This document shows positions 22,475 through 31,383 of a DNA stretch of 64,000 bases, piece after piece (within the stretch, counting starts at the first letter, position 1; every line of letters starts with the position of its first letter). The translations under genes and the position numbers were made by a program. Origin of the DNA: Paractinoplanes bogorensis (lineage in GTDB: Bacteria > Actinomycetota > Actinomycetes > Mycobacteriales > Micromonosporaceae); NCBI RefSeq assembly GCF_018829635.1, contig NZ_JAHKKG010000004.1, positions 124,001 to 188,000 of the forward strand, in the 5' to 3' direction. Under the pieces are notes generated by a model that saw only the letters and a list, made by a program, of their open reading frames with translations, ran no database searches and was not told where the DNA came from.

Positions 22475-23665
22475 TCAGGCCCGCCAGCGGAGCATCGCGG
22501 CCGTCGCGTCGTCGCGGAGTTCGCCCTGCTCATAGCTCACGATCGTGTGGATCAGGCGGCGCATCACCTCGGGCGCGGTGAGGCCCAGCCCGAGCTGCTC
22601 GACCACGAAGGAACTCAGCCGATCGAGACCGAAAAGCGCCCCCGACCGGTCCCGCGCCTCGGTGATCCCGTCGGTGTAGAGCACCAGCGTGTCGCCCGGC
22701 GCCAGCTGCTCGGTGGTGACGCCGGGGCCGCGCTTCAGCATGTGCCCGAGCCCGAGCGGCAGCGCGGTCGGCGACGCCGGCCCGGCCCGCAGGCGCCCGT
22801 CGCGCAGCAGCAGCTCGGCCGGGTGCCCGGCGCTGATCCGCCGGTACTGCCCCGTCGCGGTGTCCAGCTCGGCCAGGATCGCGGTGACGAAACTGCCCGG
22901 GTACTGCGCCTGGATCCACTTGTCGATCGACCGGTAGGTGTCGGCCAGGTCGAGACCGGACCGGCGGGCGTTGCGATACGTGTTCAGGGTGAGCGTGGTC
23001 AGGGCGCTGGCCGCGATGCCGTGCCCGACCGTGTCGAACAGCCCGAGGTGCAGGATGTCGCCGTTGGCCGCATAGTCGAACGAGTCGCCGCCCACGTCGT
23101 AGCAGGGCTCCAGGACGGCGGTGACCACCGTGCCGTCGATCGCGTAGGTCAGCGGCGGCAGCTGACTCCAGATGATCTCGGCGGCCAGCTGCATCGGCTC
23201 GCGGCGCCGGGTGTGCTCGACCGCGTCGCCATAGCCGCGGCGGCTCACGATCAGCTCGGCCACCAGCGCGGCGATCGTCTCGAGGACGTCGACGTCGGCG
23301 GCCCGGGTGTGCACCTCGAGCACACCGAGACGCTCGGCGCCGTGCAGCAGCGGCAGCCACACCGCGTCGTCCGACGTGGTCACCTGGGCGGTCGTGAACG
23401 CGGCCCCGGCCGGGGTGCCGTCGACGACCACCGGCTCACCGCCGCCCGCCGATCCGCCGCCCGCCGATCCGGTGCCCGCCGATCCGGTGCCCCGCAACGG
23501 AAACAGCTGCAACTGCGCGTAGTCGACCAGCAGCACCCGGGCCGTCGTCGCCTGCAGCAGCGGGGCCACCTCGTGCAGCAGGGCGGGCAGGTCTTCGGCC
23601 CGGCCGCGATGCCGCAGGCCCAGCAGCCTGCGCACGGCTTCCATCGGCTCGGGCACGAGCACCAT
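22475..23665 (-). CDS. GAF-like/SpoIIE-type PP2C serine phosphatase
   Basis: A 396-residue cytoplasmic protein. The N-terminal about 150 residues resemble a GAF sensor (LLVDYAQLQLFPL, VWLPLLHGAERLGVLEVHT). A glycine/serine-rich GTGSAGGGS insertion (about residues 60-75) comes from short DNA repeats. The C-terminal SpoIIE/PP2C domain has CYDVGGDSFDY, LGLFDTVGHG, ISAGHPAELLL, LVLYTDGITEARD and LRDDATAAML, with the metal-binding aspartates intact. Such proteins dephosphorylate anti-anti-sigma factors in partner-switch signalling; no partner gene is adjacent. A GGGAGGGG ribosome-binding site supports the start at 23665 over 23668. Confidence 0.85.
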   Translation of the reverse strand: MVLVPEPMEAVRRLLGLRHRGRAEDLPALLHEVAPLLQATTARVLLVDYAQLQLFPLRGTGSAGTGSAGGGSAGGGEPVVVDGTPAGAAFTTAQVTTSDDAVWLPLLHGAERLGVLEVHTRAADVDVLETIAALVAELIVSRRGYGDAVEHTRRREPMQLAAEIIWSQLPPLTYAIDGTVVTAVLEPCYDVGGDSFDYAANGDILHLGLFDTVGHGIAASALTTLTLNTYRNARRSGLDLADTYRSIDKWIQAQYPGSFVTAILAELDTATGQYRRISAGHPAELLLRDGRLRAGPASPTALPLGLGHMLKRGPGVTTEQLAPGDTLVLYTDGITEARDRSGALFGLDRLSSFVVEQLGLGLTAPEVMRRLIHTIVSYEQGELRDDATAAMLRWRA

Positions 23666-23685
23666 CATGCCCCTCCCGGCCGGTG

Positions 23686-23719
23686 CTCAATCGACCCGGT
23701 ACTCAATCGACCCGGTACT
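23686..23719. repeat. 16-bp duplication of the MerR gene terminus
   Basis: On the minus strand the last codons and stop of the MerR gene (GAGTACCGGGTCGATTGA) are followed by an exact 16-bp copy and then a partial third (GAGCACCGG). The unit is GAGTACCGGGTCGATT, so a second in-register copy of the stop context follows the true stop at 23703. Confidence 0.85.
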
Positions 23720-24047
23720 CCTCCACGAGCCCGGCCAGGATCTCGCGGGTCCGGTTCAGGTCGTCGATCTGCCGCGTGACCCGGTCGAGCTCGGAGGTCA
23801 GGCGTTCGGCCAGCCACGGCGTACGGATGGCCTCGTTGCTGATGCAGGGCAGCACGTCCTGGATCGCGGCGCTGTTCAGCCCGGCCGACAGCAGCGACTG
23901 GATCAGCGACACCCGCTCGACCGCCGTCTCCGGATAGTGCCGCTGCCCGCCACCGCTGCGCGCGCTGACCAGCAGGCCCTGCTCCTCGTAGTAGCGCAGG
24001 CTCCGGGCACTCGCCCCGGTCGCCGCCGACAGGTCGCCGATCCGCAT
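23703..24047 (-). CDS. MerR family regulator of the OYE gene
   Basis: A 114-residue regulator. MRIGDLSAATGASARSLRYY followed by EEQGLLVSARSGGGQRHYPE is the typical MerR helix-turn-helix with wing. RVSLIQSLLSAGLNSAAIQ and a coiled-coil dimerisation helix follow. No metal-binding cysteine cluster is evident (only one Cys, in VLPCIS), so an organic or redox-type inducer is plausible. The ATG at 24047 has a GGGGAGGAA ribosome-binding site; the longer frame to 24092 would read through the promoter. It is divergent from the Old Yellow Enzyme gene. Confidence 0.88.
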   Translation of the reverse strand: MRIGDLSAATGASARSLRYYEEQGLLVSARSGGGQRHYPETAVERVSLIQSLLSAGLNSAAIQDVLPCISNEAIRTPWLAERLTSELDRVTRQIDDLNRTREILAGLVEEYRVD

Positions 24048-24069
24048 CGGAAGTTCCTCCCCGAAAAGC

Positions 24070-24102
24070 CTTGACCCTGACATGGATGTCAAGTTTTAGC
24101 GT
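24070..24102 (+). promoter_or_regulatory. MerR-type promoter of the OYE gene
   Basis: TTGACC (24071-24076) and TAGCGT (24097-24102) are separated by 20 nt, too long for ordinary sigma-70 recognition but typical for MerR-activated promoters. The spacer carries the inverted repeat CTTGAC (24070-24075) / GTCAAG (24088-24093). The ATG follows the -10 by 6 nt, so the message is leaderless. Confidence 0.75.
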
Positions 24103-24108
24103 AGATCC

Positions 24109-25131
24109 ATGACCGCCGCCACCACCCCCGCCGCCACCGCCCTGATCCAGCCGGCCACCCTGGCCGGACTCCCGCTGAGCAGCCAGTTCGTCATGGCCCC
24201 GATGACCCGCGAACACTCCCCGGGCGGCGTGCCGACCGCCGCGAACGCCGCCTACTACCGGCGCCGCGCCGAGAACGGCGTCGGCCTCATCATCACCGAG
24301 GGCGTCCTGATCGACCACCCGAGCGCCGGTCACCAGGCCGGCGTGCCGCGCCTGACCGAGGGGGCCGCCGAGGCCGGTTGGCGGCACGTGACCAGCGAGG
24401 TGCACGCCGCCGGAGGTCGCATCGCCGCCCAGCTGTGGCACCTCGGCAGCCGGCGTGAGCCGGTCGACGGCTACCCGTCATGGACGCCGCAGACGATGAC
24501 CGGGCGTGACTTCGACACGATCATTTCCTCGTACGCCGCGAGCGCGCGTACCGCCGTACGGGCCGGATTTGATGCTCTTGAAGTGCACGCCGCCCACGGG
24601 TATCTGCTCGACGAGTTCCTCTGGCCGGTGTCCAACCCGACGCGCCGGCACCGCGACTTCCCGGCCGAGGTCGTGCGGGCGATCCGCGCCGAGATCCCGT
24701 CGTGCATGCCGCTGATCGTACGGTTCTCCCAGTTCAAGGAGCGCGACTACAGCGCCCGGATCGCCGAGACCCCGCACGAGCTGGCCACGATCCTGGAAGG
24801 GCTGCGCGCGGCCGGGGCCGACGTCCTGCACGCGTCGCAGCGCCGGTTCTGGGAGCCGGTCTTCGACGGCAGCGACCGCAACCTGGCCGGCTGGGCCAAG
24901 CACCTCACCGGCCTGCCCTCGATCACCGTCGGCTCGATCGGTCTGACCCGCGACTTCGCCTCCTCGCCCCGCATGCGTGAGCTGCTCGAGCGCCGGGCCC
25001 GGGGCGAGTACGACCTGATCGCGCTGGGCCGGGTGCTGCTCGGCAACCCGGCCTGGGTGACCCTGGCCGGCGCCGGTCGGCTCGACGAGATCCGCGACTA
25101 CGACAAAACCGACGAGGACCAGTACCGGTGA
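24109..25131 (+). CDS. Old Yellow Enzyme family NADH:flavin oxidoreductase
   Basis: A 340-residue FMN-dependent TIM-barrel ene-reductase. Key segments are FVMAPMTREHSPGGVPTAAN at the FMN site, NGVGLIITEGVLID, GRIAAQLWHLGSRREP, FDALEVHAAHGYLLDEFLWP (with the substrate-binding His) and a C-terminal ALGRVLLGNPAWV. It reduces activated alkenes or nitro compounds with NAD(P)H; the natural substrate is unknown. It is divergent from a MerR gene and has a MerR-type promoter, so electrophile- or oxidant-induced expression is likely. The 3' end is iterated downstream. Confidence 0.92.
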   Translation: MTAATTPAATALIQPATLAGLPLSSQFVMAPMTREHSPGGVPTAANAAYYRRRAENGVGLIITEGVLIDHPSAGHQAGVPRLTEGAAEAGWRHVTSEVHAAGGRIAAQLWHLGSRREPVDGYPSWTPQTMTGRDFDTIISSYAASARTAVRAGFDALEVHAAHGYLLDEFLWPVSNPTRRHRDFPAEVVRAIRAEIPSCMPLIVRFSQFKERDYSARIAETPHELATILEGLRAAGADVLHASQRRFWEPVFDGSDRNLAGWAKHLTGLPSITVGSIGLTRDFASSPRMRELLERRARGEYDLIALGRVLLGNPAWVTLAGAGRLDEIRDYDKTDEDQYR

Positions 25132-25252
25132 CCCTGGCCGGCGCCCGACTACGACAAACAGGCGACGATCAGTGCCGGTGACCCCGGTCGGCGCCGGTCG
25201 GCTCGACGAGATCCCCGACTGCGACAAAACAGGCGAGGACCAGTACCTCTGA
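25055..25252. repeat. three decaying copies of the OYE gene 3' end
   Basis: The last about 75 bp of the OYE gene (TGACCCTGGCCGGCGCCGG... CGACGAGGACCAGTACCGG) recur twice after the stop. Copy two (about 25128-25178) has an internal deletion. Copy three (about 25179-25252) is full length. Each ends in a TGA context (TACCGGTGA, TGCCGGTGA, TACCTCTGA). Confidence 0.88.
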
Positions 25253-25294
25253 TTATCCTGCGCAACACCGGTCTCACTTGGTCAAATCGTCACC

Positions 25295-28200
25295 ATGGCC
25301 GCCGAAACGCCCCGATCAGCCGTACGCGCATGGCGTGACGGCCTGGTCAACCTCGACGCCCGGAACCGGCTGCTGAACTTCCGCCCGTCCGCGGCCGGCA
25401 CCCTCGAGATCGCCGGTCCGGCCGCCCCCGACATCGTGTCCGCGCTGCGCGGCGACCGCGACTACGGGTTCCTGCCGGCCGGCGCCAAACCCGAACCCGG
25501 CGGCCTGTTCCGCACCTCGATGCCCGCGGTCGCGCTCGGCGCCCAGCTGCGGCGGCTGCTGCGCAAGTCCCGCCAGGACTTCCTCGACCGCGGCGTGGCC
25601 GCCCTGCACCTGGCGATCGGGCTGCTGCACTGGCGCGACGAGGAGGACGCCGCCTTCACCAGCCCGATCCTGCTGGTGCCGGCCGAGCTGACCGCGCTGG
25701 GCCCGGGGGACGTGCCGCGGCTGCGGGTGCGCGGCGAGGACCCGATCGTGAACCCGGCCCTGGTGCTGCGGCTGCGCCAACTCGGGATCACGGTGCCCGG
25801 GGTGGACGGGCTGGCCGGCCTGGACGTACGGGCGTACCTTGAAGATCTGCGCTCGACGGTCAGCAACCGGGAGTGGACGGCCGACGAGAGCGTGCTGTTG
25901 TCGCGGTTCACGTTCCACAAGGAGGCGATGTACCGGGATCTGCTCGACAACGAGTCGCGGATCGCCTCTCATCCGCTCGTCGAGGCGCTGGCGGGCAAAG
26001 TTGGCACGGCGGCACCCTGTGGACAAGTCGATTTGCCCGATTCCGAGCAGGTAGCTTTCCAGCTGCCCCCGGGCGGGTGGAAAGGGGGCGGGTCAAACTA
26101 CGAGCCGTATACAGCCGAAGCCCCCGAAGACCTGCCGCTCGTGCTCGACGCCGACGCCACCCAGCGCGCCTGCATCGACGCCGCCTTGAGAGGCGACAGC
26201 TTCGTCCTCGACGGCCCACCCGGCACCGGCAAATCCCAGACCATCGCCAACCTGATCGCCTGCCTGCTCCACGCCGGCCGCCGCGTCCTCTTCGTCTCCG
26301 AGAAGGCCGCCGCCCTCGAGGTCGTCCGCAACCGCCTGGCCGGCGCCTCCCTGGACCCCTACCTCCTCGAACTCCACAGCCACAAGGCCACCCGCAAAGA
26401 GGTCGCCCGTACGCTCGCAGCCGCCCTCGACCGCCCGGCACCGGCTCCCGCCGACCGGCCCGGCCACGACCGCCTGCGGGAGCTTCGCACCGGCCTCGAC
26501 GGCTACGCGACCGCCATGAACGAGCGCCGCGAACCTCTCGGCCGTACGTTGCACGAGGTCCTCGCCGAGTGTGCCCGGCTGCCCGATCTGGGTGCCCCGA
26601 GCCCCTATCCCGGTGTGCTCACCGCGCAGACGATGCGTGAGGTCGGCGACGCGGCCGACGCGCTGTCCCGGTGCCGCCGGGCGGCCGCTCAGCCGGAGAC
26701 GTTCCCGTGGCGTGACGTGACCGAGCGTGCGCCTCTCGAGGAAGCCCTGCGGCGGGTGCAGCTGGCTTTGCGTGCGCTCGAGGACGAGACGGAACCCCAC
26801 CGCCGTACGAGCGACGCCTTCGGGTTGACCAGGCCGTCGGGGGCCGGGAATCTCGCCCTGCTCGTCACGCACGCCGCGCGGCGGCCCGCTTCGGTTGCCG
26901 ACGAGTGGCTGACCGCGCCGATCCTCGACCCGTACGCCCGGGTCGCCGAGCGCCGGTCCCGTCAGCTGGCGGCCGCGCGGCGGGCGGGTGCGGCGGTGCG
27001 GGAGGCGGCCGGCGTCGCGTGGCACGAGCTTCCGGACGTCGAGGTGCCGGACCTCGGGGTGGCGCACACGGCGCTGACCGCGGACGAGGAGGCGCGTCAC
27101 CTGAGCGCCGAGGCCGACGACCTGGACGCGTTGCGCGAGGTGTCGGGCTCGGTCACGTTCGCCGATCTGGGGCGGTTCGGGGCGCTGGCCGAGCTGGCCG
27201 GGCGGGTGCACCGGCCGGAGCCGTACTGGTTCGGGCCGGGGATCCTGACCGCGGTGGCCGCCGCCGCGGACGAGCTGCGCCGCTGCCACCAGGCGGTGGC
27301 GGGGGCCGAGGCCGAGGCCCGCCGCTGGTTCTCGCCGTCGATCGTGGACCAGCCGGTCGAGCGGCTGGCCGAGCGCCTCACCCACGAGCACCGGGGGCTG
27401 CGCAAGCTGCTCGGCGCGTACCGGCGGGACTGGGACGCCGTGGCCGCGTACGCGCTGCTCGCGGTGCCGGCCGGGGACGCCGTGGCGCACGTCGGGGCGG
27501 CCGTCGCCTGGCAGCGGGCGCGGCGCGAGCGGGCCGCGGCCGAGCAGCGGTACGCGCCGCTGCTGGGCCGGTACTGGCAGGGCGGCCCGGCCCTGGACGA
27601 GGCGCTGCGCCACGCCGGTGAGCTGGTGCGGCTGAGCCCGACCGAGTCGCTGCCGATCGTGGCCGACCAGATCTGCCGTCCCGAGCCGGCCCCGCACCTG
27701 ACCCGCTGGGCCGGGCGGGCGCGGGCTCTGGCCGCCCTGCATCCGGCGACCAGGCGGCTGCACGAGGTGGCAGCGTCGGACCGGGCGGCGGCCGCGGTGA
27801 GGTTCGCGGCGGCGACGGCGCTGCGGGCGTACGGGAAGGAAATTGATCTTCATGAGGCCCGCCGGCTGAGTCGTCTGCGCCGGGAGGCCGCCGACGCCGA
27901 GGCGGCGATCGAGCCGGGGCCGGACGAGCCGGACGAGGCGATCGCCTGGACGCGGGCGGCCCGCAAGCTCGTCGCCGGGGTGGACCGGCCGTTGACCGCG
28001 GGCCAGGCCGAGGTCCTGCGCTCGGAGGGTGGCGCGGCGGGTCTGGCCGAACGGTTCGGGGCCTGGGAGGACGCCCGCGACGTGGTGGTGGCCGCGTTCG
28101 CGCCGGGCCGCCGGGACGAGATCGGGGCCGCGCTCGACGACTACGACGGTGACCTGGTGGCCGCCCTGCTCGACGATCCCGAGGGGCAGGCCGAGTGGCT

Positions 28201-29893
28201 CGACTACGACCGGGTCCGCCGGGTGCTGACCCCGGCCGCGATCGACTTCGGCGTCGAGAACGGCGAGCAGATCCGGGCCGCTCTGGAACGCGCGCTGCTC
28301 ACCACCTGGGCCGAGGGCGTGATCCGGGACGACGAACGGCTGCACCCGTACGGGGGAATCGATCGTGACCGTCTCGTCGAGGAGTTCCGCCGGCTCGACG
28401 CCGCGCTGGCCGGTCAGGCCCCGGCCACCGTCGTCGAGGCCCTCGAGCAGCGCCGGACCGAGGCCCGCGTGCCCGCCGAGGCGACCCTGCTGCGCCGCGA
28501 GGGGATGAAAGAGACACGGCATTTGTCCGTACGGGATCTGCTCGGCCGGACGCGGCAGACCGTGCAGGCCGCGACCCCGTGTTTCCTGATGTCGCCGCTC
28601 GCGGTCAGCCAGTTCCTGCCGCCCGACCTCACGTTCGACGTCGTGATCTTCGACGAGGCGTCCCAGCTGGCCCCGGCCGACGCGATCAACTGCCTGTACC
28701 GGGCCGACGCGATGATCGTGGCCGGCGACGAGCGGCAGCTGCCGCCGACGTCGTTCTTCACCCGGACCGAGACCGACAGCGACACCGACGTCAACGACTT
28801 CCAGTCCATCCTGGAGCTGGCCAAGGGCTGCGGCGCGTTCGCCGGGCACGGCCTGGGCTGGCACTACCGCAGCCGGCACGAGGCGCTGATCGCCTTCGCC
28901 AACAACCGGTTCTACGGCGGCCGGCTGCGCACCTTCCCGGGCGCGAACGCCGACCCCGAGACCGGCGTCGAGCTGATCGGCGTGCACGGCACCTACCGGC
29001 GCGGCGGCTCCCGCGACAACCCGGTCGAGGCCGAGAAGGCGGCCGAGCGGATCGTGGCCTGCCTCACCACCCGGCCCGAGCTCTCCCTGGGCGTGGTCAC
29101 CTTCTCGGTGGCGCAGGCCGAGGCGATCGAGGCCGCCCTGGAACGCGCGACGGCGGTCCACCCCGGCCTGGAACGGCTGCTGGCCGGCGACCGCCTCTCC
29201 GGGTTCTTCATCAAGAGTCTCGAGTCGGTGCAGGGCGACGAGCGCGACGTGATGATCTTCTCGGTCGGCTACGGGCGGGACGAGCAGGGCCGGATCAGCA
29301 CCCACTTCGGCGCGCTCAACCAGCCCGACGGGTGGCGCCGGCTCAACGTGGCCATCACCCGGGCCCGGCGCCGGGTCGAGATCATCTCGTCGATCCGGGC
29401 CCGCGACCTCGATTCGGCCAACGAGGGGGTCCGGCATCTGGCGGCCTACCTGGACTACGCCGAACGCGGCGCGGCCGCCCTGCCCGGCCCGGTCCCGGCC
29501 ACCGACCCGCTGGTCGAGTCGGTGCTCGAGACGGTGCGCTCGTGGGGCTACCGGGTGAAGCCGGGGGTCGGCCTGGACGGCTACCGGATCGACGTCGGCG
29601 TACGGCACCTGACACCGGGCGGCGGCTACGTGCTCGGCATCGAGTGCGACGGCCCGCGCTACGGGGCGATCGGTTCGGCCCGCGACCGTGACCGGCTCTG
29701 CGCCGAGGTCCTCACCGGACTCGGCTGGCGGCTGCACCGGGTGTGGAGCGCGGCCTGGCACCACGACCGGGCGGGGGAGGAGGCCCGGCTGCGCGCGGCG
29801 ATCGAACAGGCGACCGGCGGGTTACCGGCCGCGCGTCCGTACCGGCGGGCCGACCTGCTAGGTTTGCGCCTCGTGTCCGCCACGGACGTCTGA
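25295..29893 (+). CDS. DUF4011-SF1 helicase-endonuclease fusion
   Basis: A 1532-residue protein. The N terminus WRDGLVNLDARNRLLNFRPS matches DUF4011. Walker A is LDGPPGTGKSQTIANL (about 304-320). After a long alpha-helical insert (about 380-1080) come VVIFDEASQLAPADAINCLY (Walker B, about 1112-1132), AGDERQLPPTSFF (motif III), ESVQGDERDVMIFSVGYG (about 1308-1326) and LNVAITRARRRVEIISS, completing a superfamily 1 core. The last about 110 residues form a Vsr/MTES_1575-like nuclease: YRIDVGV, then LGIECDGPRYG and RDRDRLCAEVLTGLGWRLHR, with the acidic D...ExD-type residues retained. This architecture is associated with predicted anti-phage or mobile-element defence. The WD40 gene follows 44 nt later on the same strand. 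Confidence 0.88.
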   Translation: MAAETPRSAVRAWRDGLVNLDARNRLLNFRPSAAGTLEIAGPAAPDIVSALRGDRDYGFLPAGAKPEPGGLFRTSMPAVALGAQLRRLLRKSRQDFLDRGVAALHLAIGLLHWRDEEDAAFTSPILLVPAELTALGPGDVPRLRVRGEDPIVNPALVLRLRQLGITVPGVDGLAGLDVRAYLEDLRSTVSNREWTADESVLLSRFTFHKEAMYRDLLDNESRIASHPLVEALAGKVGTAAPCGQVDLPDSEQVAFQLPPGGWKGGGSNYEPYTAEAPEDLPLVLDADATQRACIDAALRGDSFVLDGPPGTGKSQTIANLIACLLHAGRRVLFVSEKAAALEVVRNRLAGASLDPYLLELHSHKATRKEVARTLAAALDRPAPAPADRPGHDRLRELRTGLDGYATAMNERREPLGRTLHEVLAECARLPDLGAPSPYPGVLTAQTMREVGDAADALSRCRRAAAQPETFPWRDVTERAPLEEALRRVQLALRALEDETEPHRRTSDAFGLTRPSGAGNLALLVTHAARRPASVADEWLTAPILDPYARVAERRSRQLAAARRAGAAVREAAGVAWHELPDVEVPDLGVAHTALTADEEARHLSAEADDLDALREVSGSVTFADLGRFGALAELAGRVHRPEPYWFGPGILTAVAAAADELRRCHQAVAGAEAEARRWFSPSIVDQPVERLAERLTHEHRGLRKLLGAYRRDWDAVAAYALLAVPAGDAVAHVGAAVAWQRARRERAAAEQRYAPLLGRYWQGGPALDEALRHAGELVRLSPTESLPIVADQICRPEPAPHLTRWAGRARALAALHPATRRLHEVAASDRAAAAVRFAAATALRAYGKEIDLHEARRLSRLRREAADAEAAIEPGPDEPDEAIAWTRAARKLVAGVDRPLTAGQAEVLRSEGGAAGLAERFGAWEDARDVVVAAFAPGRRDEIGAALDDYDGDLVAALLDDPEGQAEWLDYDRVRRVLTPAAIDFGVENGEQIRAALERALLTTWAEGVIRDDERLHPYGGIDRDRLVEEFRRLDAALAGQAPATVVEALEQRRTEARVPAEATLLRREGMKETRHLSVRDLLGRTRQTVQAATPCFLMSPLAVSQFLPPDLTFDVVIFDEASQLAPADAINCLYRADAMIVAGDERQLPPTSFFTRTETDSDTDVNDFQSILELAKGCGAFAGHGLGWHYRSRHEALIAFANNRFYGGRLRTFPGANADPETGVELIGVHGTYRRGGSRDNPVEAEKAAERIVACLTTRPELSLGVVTFSVAQAEAIEAALERATAVHPGLERLLAGDRLSGFFIKSLESVQGDERDVMIFSVGYGRDEQGRISTHFGALNQPDGWRRLNVAITRARRRVEIISSIRARDLDSANEGVRHLAAYLDYAERGAAALPGPVPATDPLVESVLETVRSWGYRVKPGVGLDGYRIDVGVRHLTPGGGYVLGIECDGPRYGAIGSARDRDRLCAEVLTGLGWRLHRVWSAAWHHDRAGEEARLRAAIEQATGGLPAARPYRRADLLGLRLVSATDV

Positions 29894-29937
29894 ACCACCG
29901 CTTCGGACCGATTACGGTATTGACTCGTTGCCCTCAG

Positions 29938-31341
29938 ATGTCCAGCATATGTCGCGTGACATCCGGGAACGTGTCGGCGCCCGCGGCGCCGGTCAGCTGC
30001 GTTGCGTTCCGCGCTGACGGTCGCCGGCTGGCCAGCGGGACGCAGGCGGGCAGCGTGACGGTCCTGGAGACCAGTGACCCCTCGCGCCCGGTGACGCTGA
30101 CCGAATTTGCCCATCGCTCCGCGGTGCTGGCCGCGTCCTGGAACCCGGGCGCGTCCGATCTGCTGGCCACCGGCTCGGCCGACGGCACGGCCGCGGTGTG
30201 GCGCGTCGTCGACGACCGTCCACCCCATCTGATGAAGGTGCTCGGCGGTCACCCGGCCGCCGTCACCGGCGTCTCGTGGATGCCCGACGGTCAGCATCTG
30301 CTGTGCCAGCTGGCCGACGGCCGGGCCGCCGTGTGGCAGGCCTTCGGTGAGACCTATCTGGGTGAACTCGATGATTGCGTACGCCTCGACGTGAGCTCGA
30401 CCGGCCTGGTCGCCACGGTCGGCGCCAACGGTTTCGTGGCCGTCCGCGACCTGGCTCAGGACAGGGCGCCGCTGGCCGGCCGGGCCGCTCCCGCGATCGA
30501 GGACTGCGCCTGGTCACCCGATGCCGCGACGCTCGCCCTGGCCCGGCGCGACGGCTCGATCGAGCTGCGCAACGCCCACCTCGACCCGATCCGTACCGTG
30601 CACGCCGGGGACGCCCCCCTCCGCTACGTCACCTGGTCGGCCGACGGACGGCATGTGCTGGCCGGGGCGTACGACGGAACGCTCTGCGCCATCGACTCGG
30701 CGGGCCGGCCGATCTGGCGGCTGACCGACCCGACAATCCGCACCCGCTCGCTCGCGATCGGCGGCCCGGTGCTGGCCACGGCCACCTTCGCCACCCGGCC
30801 CTACCTGATCGACGCCACCTCGGGCACGCCGCTCACCCCCGGCCTGTCGCTGCCCGCGCTGCCCGCGCCGAGCCGCCCGTTCCGCGACGGCGTGCTCACC
30901 GCCGACGGCCGCGTCGTGACCGCGGGACCGCCCGAGCAGCGCACCGTCGTGGTCGAGCACGACCTGCGGGTCGGTGCGATCGACTCGCTGGCCGACCGGG
31001 TCGTCGTGTCGGCCGCCCACCAGGCCGTGCGGGTGGCCCGGCTCGACGACGCGTACGAGGTGGAACGGGGTATCACCCTGCGTGCCCCCGAGCCGGTCCG
31101 CACGGTCGCGCTGCTCGGCACGGCCGAGACGACCGTGGTGGTCGCCGCCTCGTACGAGTTCCGGCTCTACTCGTGGACCATCGACTGGACCGGCCCGCCC
31201 GTCGGGCCCACCGTGGCCGGCGAGTTCGGCGCGGGCATCGCCGCCCTGCAGCGCCTCGACGAGCAGCGCCTCACCGCCACCGACCATCGCGGCCAGCTGG
31301 TCATCCTCGCGCTGGGCGCCGATGGAGCGCTCTCGTCCTGA
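29938..31341 (+). CDS. WD40 repeat protein next to the helicase
   Basis: A 467-residue predicted beta-propeller. WD-type blades can be seen at VSCVAFRADGRRLASGTQAG, VLAASWNPGASDLLATGSAD, VTGVSWMPDGQHLLCQLADG, IEDCAWSPDAATLALARRDG and LRYVTWSADGRHVLAGAYDG; the second half is more degenerate, consistent with about seven blades. It has no signal or catalytic domain, so it is a cytoplasmic scaffold. The ATG at 29938 is the first in-frame ATG after the helicase stop (29893); I see no strong ribosome-binding site. Proximity suggests a partner of the helicase, but this is not proven. Confidence 0.8.
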   Translation: MSSICRVTSGNVSAPAAPVSCVAFRADGRRLASGTQAGSVTVLETSDPSRPVTLTEFAHRSAVLAASWNPGASDLLATGSADGTAAVWRVVDDRPPHLMKVLGGHPAAVTGVSWMPDGQHLLCQLADGRAAVWQAFGETYLGELDDCVRLDVSSTGLVATVGANGFVAVRDLAQDRAPLAGRAAPAIEDCAWSPDAATLALARRDGSIELRNAHLDPIRTVHAGDAPLRYVTWSADGRHVLAGAYDGTLCAIDSAGRPIWRLTDPTIRTRSLAIGGPVLATATFATRPYLIDATSGTPLTPGLSLPALPAPSRPFRDGVLTADGRVVTAGPPEQRTVVVEHDLRVGAIDSLADRVVVSAAHQAVRVARLDDAYEVERGITLRAPEPVRTVALLGTAETTVVVAASYEFRLYSWTIDWTGPPVGPTVAGEFGAGIAALQRLDEQRLTATDHRGQLVILALGADGALSS

Positions 31342-31345
31342 CTCT

Positions 31346-31383
31346 TCCTACTCGAACCGGGACTTCTACTCGAACCGGGACGG
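31346..31383. repeat. 18-bp duplication of the YrdC-gene terminus
   Basis: On the minus strand TCCCGGTTCGAGTAG (final codons plus TAG stop, 31366) is followed after AAG by an exact second TCCCGGTTCGAGTAG. It is another case where a gene's final codons and stop are copied in tandem just downstream. Confidence 0.85.

Noticed and set aside
26093..29764. A 1223-codon minus-strand frame antisense to the helicase
   Set aside because: No domain or signal; it lies entirely over well-conserved helicase motifs on the other strand.
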